DNA of 64,000 nt from Clitopilus passeckerianus (lineage: Eukaryota; Basidiomycota; Agaricomycetes; Agaricales; Entolomataceae), in contig CALYLX010000031.1 in NCBI GenBank assembly GCA_944990035.1, positions 121,318 through 185,317 on the forward strand, written 5' to 3'. A program made the position numbers and the translations under genes. Positions 56,872-64,000 of the stretch are shown in pieces (position 1 is the first letter of the stretch; every line of letters starts with the position of its first letter). The notes under the pieces are model-generated. The model searched no databases. It saw nothing but the letters and a program-made list of their open reading frames with translations, and was not told the origin of the DNA.

Positions 56872-59800
56872 ATGAAGGCCTTCAAAGAAGACCGACTTTC
56901 CCACCTCTCTCCCGCAGACAAGCAGTTGTTCTCTCTTTTTGGTCTCGGTGAATCAGTCAACAAACAATTCGATACCGTTCACCAAGCTTTCGAGCACCAA
57001 GCCAAAACCAACCCCAACAACGTTGCCGTCGAGGATTTCGAGAAGAAAATTACTTATGGAGAATTAGATCGCCAGGCTAACTGCCTCGCCCAAACCCTTC
57101 GATCCTGCGGAGTTCTTCCCGGATCCCGAGTATGCCTACTCGTTGAACGCTCAATTTTCATGGTCATCGGCATCGTCGGTGTCCTCAAGGCAGGCGGAGC
57201 TTACGTTCCTCTCGACGGAAACGTGGTTGCCGACAAGACTCTCAACCACGCTCTCAAGGATTCGGGATCATCACTTGTCCTAGTCCAGAAGAAGTTCATT
57301 CACCGTATCACCGAGACTCCCTACCTTTGCCTCGAAGACTCTCTTCACTTCGATGCCGATCCGTCTCACTGCTTCAAGCCTCAAGAGTTGTCTAAGACTA
57401 CCGACAGCGCATACATCATCTACACTAGTGGTATGCCTATCCTATACTCAGCTTATCCCCTGTCCCTCATGCAAATCTTCAGGTACCACTGGTGTCCCTA
57501 AAGGCGTCGATGTTATGCATAAGAACGTGACCAATTGTGAGTACAGTCATCTTTCACCGTTTGATGAGTTCTAATCAAGTTTAGTGGTCTGCACGTCTCC
57601 CGGAAACCTCAAGATGGCACCAGGCGTCCGAGTTTCCCAACTCATGAACATTTCATTTGACATGGCTGCTTGGGAGATCCTTGGCAGCATGTGCAATGGT
57701 GCAACCCTCTGCCTCCGTGGCAAGACTTCCAAGGAATGGCGCGCAGTCATGAAGACCGTCGATGTCGTAGTTGCAACGCCCTCGATGTTGGCTCCACACA
57801 AGCCCGAAGATTACCCCACAATCAAGGTCGTTGCAGTCGCAGGCGAGCCATGCCCTAAGGCTCTTGCTGACAACTGGGCCAGGAAGGGCGACTTCTACAA
57901 CTGCTGTGGTCCCACTGAGATCACTATCGTCAACACCATGCATCTCCACAAGGCTGGAGGCCCTCTCGGCATCGGTGGACCAACTCCCAACAACACTGTT
58001 TACGTTCTCAACCCCGATACAATGGAACCTTGCAAGATCGGCGAGATGGGTATCATGTGGGCGGGAGGCTCTGGTATCACTAGGGGATACCTTAATCTAC
58101 CCGACAAGACCGAGGAGCGATACATTCGCGATCCTTTCGTCGACGATGGCTCTTTCATGTTCAACACCGGAGATCTTGGTCGCTGGACTGACGATGGCGA
58201 TTTGGAGCACCTTGGTCGTATTGATCATCAAGTCAAAGTCAAGGGTTTCCGTGTTGAACTCGACGGAGTTGCAGCCGCCATGGAAACCACTCCTGGAGTC
58301 AAGGTTGCCTCCGCCATTTTGCTCAACGGCGAGCTCTGGGGCTTCTTCGCTCCTGCAACCGCCACTGTTGAGGAAGTCAAGGCCAACACTGCTCGAGTTC
58401 AGCCTCACTACGCTGTTCCATCACATTTCATTGCTCTCGATACCTTCCCCGAGACTGCGTAAGTCTGACTGTCTTCTGCCATTTATCGATCGATTGCTAA
58501 CACTTTTCTAGTAACGGAAAGACCGATAAGAGAGCTCTAGAGAAGATCGCCACCGAAGGTCCCAAGGCTTCCGCCAAGAAGGGCTTCAAGGAACAAGCTA
58601 TCGCCAACCTCTCACCCGCTGATCAACAGCTATTCAGCCTGTTTGGTCTTGGCGCTACCATTCCGCCCGCATTCAAGACGGTTCATCAGGCCTTCGAATA
58701 CCATGCTGCCCTCCACCCAGACACCGTCGCTGTGGAAGATTTCGGCCACAAGATCACCTATGGCGAGCTTGACCGCCAATCCAGCTGCCTTGCCAGCCGC
58801 CTCCGCGCACGCGGGGTTGCCCCCAAGTCTCGCGTCTGCCTCCTTGTTGAACGTTCCGTTCTCATGGTAGTCGGTATCGTTGCCATCCTCAAGGCTGGTG
58901 CCGCTTATGTTCCTTTGGACGGCAACGTTGTCGCCAACAAGACTCTCGAGCACGCATTGAAGGACTCTGGTTCTTCTCTTGCCCTCGTGCAGAGGAAGTT
59001 CACTCATAGGGTCCCGAGCATGCCCGTTGTTTGCCTGGAAGACTCTATCTGCGATTCCCCATTCCCTTCCACGCACTGCATGAAGCCTGAGGACCTCGCC
59101 ACCACCAACGACAGCGCATACATCATCTACACCAGTGGCACCACTGGTGTTCCCAAAGGAGTTGATGTCAAGCATAGTAATGTTACCAACTGTGAGTTTC
59201 ATATCTATTTCCGTACCTCAAGAATACAACTAATCAATTTGGGAATAGTGGTTTGCACTTCTCCAGGAAATCTCAAGATGGGTCATGGTGTCCGAGTTTC
59301 TCAACTCATGAACATCTCCTTCGATATGGCTGCTTGGGAAATCCTTGGTAGCATGTGCAATGGCGCAACTCTTTGCCTCCGTGGCAAGACTTCCAAGGAA
59401 TGGCGCGCAGTCATGAAGACCGTCGACGTCGTTGTCGCGACTCCCTCCATGCTTGCTCCTCACGATCCTGCCGACTACCCCAGCATCAAGAATGTCGCAG
59501 TTGCGGGAGAACCATGCCCGAAGGCTCTTGCCGATACTTGGGCCAAGACTACATCGTTCTACAACTGCTGTGGACCCACCGAAATCACTATCGTCAACAC
59601 CATGCACTTGCATACGCCAGGAGCTCCTTTGGGTATCGGTGGACCCACTCCTAACAACACAGTTTACGTACTCGATGAGAACGAGAAGCCAGCGAAGATC
59701 GGCGAGATGGGCATTATGTGGGCTGGTGGAGCTGGTATCACTCGTGGATACCTCAACCTACCTGACAAGACAGCTGAGAAGTACAAACGCGATCCTTTCC

Positions 59801-61933
59801 TCGATGATGGGTATGTATTTGTATTTTCGTGGGACGAGCATCCTCTCATGTATCCCCAGGTCATTTATGTTCAATACTGGCGATTTGGGACGCTGGCTAC
59901 AAAACGGCGATCTCGAACATCTGGGACGTGTCGATCATCAAGTTAAAGTCAAGGGCTTCCGCGTCGAGCTCGATGGGGTCGCCGCCGCCATGGAGACTAC
60001 TCCTGGTGTCCATGTTGCCACTGCCGTCTTGATTGAAGGCGAGCTCTGGGGTTTCTATGCCCCCAACCAGACGCCGGTCGATGTTGTCAAGGAGGCTACT
60101 TCCAGGGTTCAGCCCCATTACGCTGTACCATCCAAGTACATTGCCCTTGAGAAGTTCCCTGAGACTGCAAACGGCAAGGTCGACAAGCGTGCTTTGGAAG
60201 CATTGGCTCGTGAATCGATGCAGACTCCCTCCGCTTCCCCCACCCCAACTGCTGCCCCAGCTCCGGTAGTTGTGGCCCCGGTAGCTCCTGCCACCGCCAA
60301 CCCATTTATCGCCAATAAGGAATGGAACCAATCTACCACCTCTGTTGCGACGATGTCCTCTGTTGCGACTGTGGCCACCACCAAGTCTGAGGCCCCAACC
60401 CTCGTTGGCATTCCCGTAGAGAAGAATATCTCCCCAGAGAAACTCGAAGGACAGACCTCCATCTGGGCTGGCTACAAGGAAGATGTCTTGCCACCCAAGA
60501 CCCAAAGCCGATCCTTCCGTAACTTCCGCCATCAGCTCTGGTACCTCTACCGTCGACTCTTCTCCATCGTCTATGTCATCAACTTGGCCATCTTCATCTG
60601 GTACGCCGTCAAGGGTGCCAATGCATCTGAGATTGCCAAGCCAGTTATCGGCAACCTCTTCGTGGCCATTCTCATGCGACAGGAGTACGTTATCGATGCG
60701 TTCTTCGTGACCTGCACGGCTGTTCCTCCCTCCTGGCCCATGGCAATCCGAAGTGTCTGCGCTCGAGTGTATCACATCGGTGGTCTTCATTCCGGTGCTG
60801 GTGTTTCAGGAACGACATGGTTGGTTCTCTTCTGTGCTCGCGCTACTCAAGAGACTATTCGTGGCACTGGAGTAAGTCCAGGAAAACATTCGACCTGAAA
60901 TCATACTGACACCGTTTCTAGGCGTCTGGTGCAACACTGGTCTTCTCTTATGCCATCTTAATCATCCTCTGCTTCATCTTGTTCTTCGTCTACCCCGCCA
61001 ACAGGAAGAAGTTCCACGACACCTTCGAAGCTACCCATCGTTTCCTCGGATGGTCTGCCACTGCTCTCGTGTGGGGTCAAGTCGTCCTCCTCACCAACGA
61101 CTACAAGGGTGATTCTACTCTACACAAGGCCCTCCTCCACTCCGCTCCTCTCTGGCTCACCGTCGTCATCACCATCTCGCTCATCCTCCCCTGGATCCGC
61201 CTTGCCCACGTTGACGTCCGCTGCGAGAAGCTCTCCAACCATTGTGTCCGCATGTACTTCGACTACAGTGAGTCCCTTACCATATTTCCTAGCTCATCAC
61301 ACTATATCTAACTCCTTCGTAGCTACCCCCGGAGCTGGCTCCTTCGTTCGTCTCTCCGACTCTCCCTGGACCGAATGGCACTCCTTCGCTACCATCCCTG
61401 AGCCCGGAAAGCAAGGCTTCTCCCTTGTCGTCTCCCGCGCCGGTGATTGGTCTAGCAAGATGATCGCGAAGCCACCTACCAAGATCTGGAAGCGTGGTAT
61501 CCCCACCTATGGTGTCATGCGCATTGCCAAGATGTTCAACCGCATTGTTGTCGTCGCCACTGGATCTGGTATTGGACCTTGCACGCCTGCGATTCTTGCT
61601 GCTGCTCAGCCTATCCGCCTCCTCTGGACTGCTCCTAGCGTCCGCGAGACGTTCGGTGATAAGCTCGTCAACCAGATTCTCGAGGCCAACCCTGAGGCGG
61701 TTATCTACAGTAAGTCCAAATAGCTTTCCTGGCTGCGATTTTGGTATTGATCAACTTCTTCAGACACTCGTGAGCACGGCAAACCCGACATGGTCAAGCT
61801 TTCTTGGCGTCTCGTCAAGGAGTTCAATGCTGAGGCCTTGATCATCATCTCCAACCAACCTCTCACTGAGAGGGTTGTCTACGGCATGGTCAGCCGTGGT
61901 CTTCCCGCCTTCGGTGCCATTTGGGATTCGTAA
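56872..61933 (+). CDS. Double-adenylation membrane flavoprotein (TmpL-like), copy 2
   Basis: Nine exons (56872-57430, 57483-57536, 57585-58458, 58512-59191, 59249-59810, 59860-60871, 60922-61267, 61323-61709, 61764-61933) join exactly in phase to 1547 residues. The layout equals copy 1, but the first inter-domain linker is very short (about 15 residues between KRALEKIATEG and NLSPADQQLF) and the second is about 80 residues. Both adenylation domains keep the core motifs, including the invariant A10-type lysine region (NGKTDKRALEKI and NGKVDKRALEAL). The membrane and FAD/NAD(P) parts are nearly identical to copy 1. Each adenylation domain has an intron in the VTN|LVC position that copy 1 lacks. 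Codon use is strongly C-ending, suggesting high expression. Confidence 0.88.
60961..61437 (+). repeat. Gene-conversion tract, copy in gene 2
   Basis: Partner of 53301-53777 at a constant offset of 7660 bp. It covers the last two membrane helices, an intron and the start of the flavin-binding domain. Confidence 0.9.
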
Positions 61934-62383
61934 AAGGTTTCCTTCAATGAGATATAATACACGCTCTTTACCGTAGACATGGACTCTCCAAAAAGTATCA
62001 TTGCATCTGTATATCATCCTCATCATCACATAGACGTATTTACCTGCAACCACACGATTAGACTTAGCATTAGCATTATTTTACGTATTTTATCTATGGG
62101 CTTGAAAAAATATATTCTTCCATTATTTCTGCATCTTACTTGTCTTACTTGGCTTGTGTTGCACTCAAGCATTCGGACTTTGGATGAATCGATCCGAATA
62201 GTTCGTTTTCGCTTTGACGAAACATCTCATCTCAACTCCGTCGGAGACGTCAGGGCTTTGCCATTTACAAGCTCTCATAAACAGCATATTGACAGTGCGC
62301 AGTATAATTGAAATGCCCCGGAGGCGATAGTCGTATTCCGTGTCAAAGAGGTTGCATTTAAACATCAAGACACCTGCATGACT
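61934..62383. other. Intergenic between convergent genes
   Basis: 3' flanks of the second adenylation gene and of the dynactin gene; A/T-rich, nothing else visible. Confidence 0.5.
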
Positions 62384-63116
62384 TCAAGCACCGTCTCCTC
62401 GTCTCACCCTATTAAACTTTGGTAACATCTCTCTCAGGTACTCAGCATGTTTCCTCCTCAGATCAGCCTCCTGAGCCTTCCCCCTTCCACTCCATGTCCG
62501 TCGCTCTGCGGAGGGGCCGTAAACAGTCGTGTAGTCGTCTAGCACCTCGTCTTCGGTCGGTACGACCAGACATCCCGCGCCTATCACGCAGTAGGAGCCC
62601 ATACGGACTGTATGGTGGACTCGTGCGCGCGTAGAGATGGTATTGTTATTGCCGAGGCTGGGGCATTCAATGCCTGAGAAGCGTTTGAATGGCGGATTGT
62701 GGATGCAGCTTATCGGAACTTACGGGAGCCAATCTCGAACAAGTTATCGTCGCCTATCCGCATGATTTCTTTCCGTCTATGTTTCAGTTAGCGTGTTGCT
62801 ACCATGAACGTTGGGATGATTTACCTGTTTACAATGATTGCACTCTCCTCAATGATGCAGTTACTTCCGATGACAATTGGTCCTGCGATAGCGAATATAG
62901 TGGCCTTTGGGTGCACGACAGTCCCTGGATATGCAAAATTGAATGTTCTATGTGTTGCTTTACAGTCTTTTTATTACCAGCGCCAATTGTAATATCGCCT
63001 TTCAATTCCACATCTTGGCAAACGATGGCTTTTGAATGGATCGTGAATTTATCGCGACTAGATATCTCAGCCTATATAAAACGAGTCGTTATTCATTGTA
63101 CTCACATTGGAGGCAT
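62384..63116 (-). CDS. DCTN6: Dynactin subunit 6 (p27), left-handed beta-helix protein
   Basis: Pointed-end subunit of the dynactin complex that links dynein to cargo. The best start is the ATG complementing 63114-63116: MPPI, then across an intron [20 protein letters not shown] and DITIGAG. After the next intron come [20 protein letters not shown] and CIIEES. Further exons give a [16 protein letters not shown] turn and [20 protein letters not shown], then a charged C-terminal helix ([18 protein letters not shown]) to the stop at 62384. The hexapeptide repeats of the beta-helix ([LIV]G pattern) are clear. The product is about 190 residues, normal for p27. An alternative upstream start at 63321 would add an unrelated N-terminus and is less likely. 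Confidence 0.87.
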
Positions 63117-63270
63117 ATTCTATTAGGCCGCGAGCCTCATGAGCCCAATGCTTGCTGGTGGCCTTGACGCCATGCACAAATGGAGGTAGCAAACTGGCCT
63201 GCACTTGTTTGGCTTTGCCTGTTTCCGCAAACAACGCCTTCGCTGCTTCAGCTAGCCAACACCAACGAAT

Positions 63271-64000
63271 GGACGACTCGGTGGTTTCAAATATCATCCG
63301 TGGTACTTCAATAACATGCAAGTCCGTCTTATGAAAGCTTGGGAAACATAGGATTTAACTGACCCGCTACTGTTTTTCTAGCTGGCGTCTGTGCTTTTGC
63401 GACCGGACTCTATGGAATTTATCGCAGGCAGCCTAACTATGGTGTTTTGTCTATGGCTGCAGCCGTTAACAGTGGTGTCACCGCCTTTGCGTTCTTCAGT
63501 GAGTGTCCGACTTCAGGAGGGGTGTCGCAGAATCTAACAGTCTGTGCAGGCATCCGCGAATTGGCTATAAGCCCTCTGTTGGTGTCTACTTTATCCTGGC
63601 CACAGTACGAACGTAGAAAGCAGGAACTTATAGCCGCGAAATCCACTTCTTTAGAACCTCTCACCTGGACCGAGCTGAGGCAACACAAAACACTTGACTC
63701 GGGTGTCAGTGGCGCTTTTGCTGGAGGTCTGCTCAGGGGGTGGAAATGTATGTTCAAATTTCAGTTCTGACTTCATGGAACCAAACCTAATCATCAACCT
63801 CGAAATTCCCAGCTGGTCCTCGAGCAATTCTTCCCGGTGCCTTGTCCATAGGTGCAGTATGCACCTTGCTCCAAATAGCCTACAATGAAGTCGGCGTTGC
63901 GAGGCTACGGTACATCTCAGGCAGGAACCAATCTTCCAGCTTGGCCCTTCCATCTTTACAGGCTGCTTCGTCTCCTATGCCGGCTGCCTCTGCTGTATCA
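63271..64000 (+). CDS. Conserved fungal membrane protein (Tim17-like helical hairpins), partial
   Basis: The gene runs off the window end. The first exon probably begins MDDSVVSNII at 63271, but its splice to GVCAFATGLYGIYRRQPNYG is uncertain. Next are VLSMAAAVNSGVTAFAFFS and, after an intron, SIRELAISPLLVSTLSWPQY, then LDSGVSGAFAGGLLRGWK. After another intron come PRAILPGALSIGAVCTLLQI and YNEVGVARLRYIS. The Gly-rich hydrophobic helices resemble Tim17/22/23-type membrane proteins, and a related short protein of unknown function is widespread in fungi. It is divergent from dynactin p27 with about 155 bp between starts. Confidence 0.65.

Noticed and set aside
63067..63321. Upstream N-terminal extension of dynactin p27
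   Set aside because: It would add about 70 residues unlike any p27 and overlap the divergent promoter; a short first exon at 63116 splices more naturally.
1..64000. CRISPR array, plasmid origin or bacterial operon
   Set aside because: No regularly spaced short repeats or polycistronic layout; intron density shows a eukaryotic nuclear genome.

Overview
The window is nuclear DNA from a filamentous basidiomycete, most likely a mushroom-forming agaricomycete. The evidence is the gene structure (many introns of roughly 45-75 nt, mostly GT-AG), mixed strands without operons, and the gene content: two fungal G-protein gamma subunits, Atg15, glyoxal oxidase, dynactin p27 and conserved basidiomycete hypotheticals. 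No plasmid, phage or CRISPR feature is visible. Gene models below were spliced by hand from reading frame and family conservation; exon edges are inferred unless stated.

Layout. 1-12 kb: a possible gene 3' end, one copy of a dispersed repeat, guanine deaminase 1, ATG15 lipase (-), a GPI-type cupredoxin (-), mitochondrial thioredoxin (+), a tandem pair of G-gamma genes (-) and an unidentified coiled-coil-like gene (+). 12-22 kb: a dense housekeeping block on + (myotubularin phosphatase, SAM synthetase, amidophosphoribosyltransferase, Xaa-Pro peptidase), then the second repeat copy. 22-34 kb: a glyoxal oxidase with an extra N-terminal domain, a small hypothetical, a 179-bp MITE, an intron-containing tRNA-Ala, guanine deaminase 2 (-) and a gene-poor 4-kb stretch. 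34-43 kb: a conserved hypothetical, the mRNA guanylyltransferase (-), a tandem array of four SKP1-family genes (-) with canonical SKP1 at its upstream end, then mitochondrial bL27 (+). 43-48 kb: a DUF3074-like gene (+), a glutamine synthetase-like gene (-) and a decayed monooxygenase-like relic. 48-62 kb: two large tandem paralogues (1725 and 1547 codons). Each has two adenylation domains followed by a six-helix membrane segment and a ferredoxin-reductase-like FAD/NAD(P) domain. 62-64 kb: dynactin p27 (-) and a conserved membrane protein running off the end.

The most remarkable system is the tandem pair of double-adenylation membrane flavoproteins. They resemble ascomycete TmpL (one adenylation domain, six helices, FAD/NAD(P) domain), but each has two adenylation domains and no carrier domain. 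A 477-bp block shared by the two genes, intron included, differs at one base, which points to recent gene conversion. Next in interest are the diverging SKP1 array, the tandem G-gamma pair, a start codon split by an intron in the purine gene, and a glyoxal oxidase fused to a beta-sandwich-like domain.
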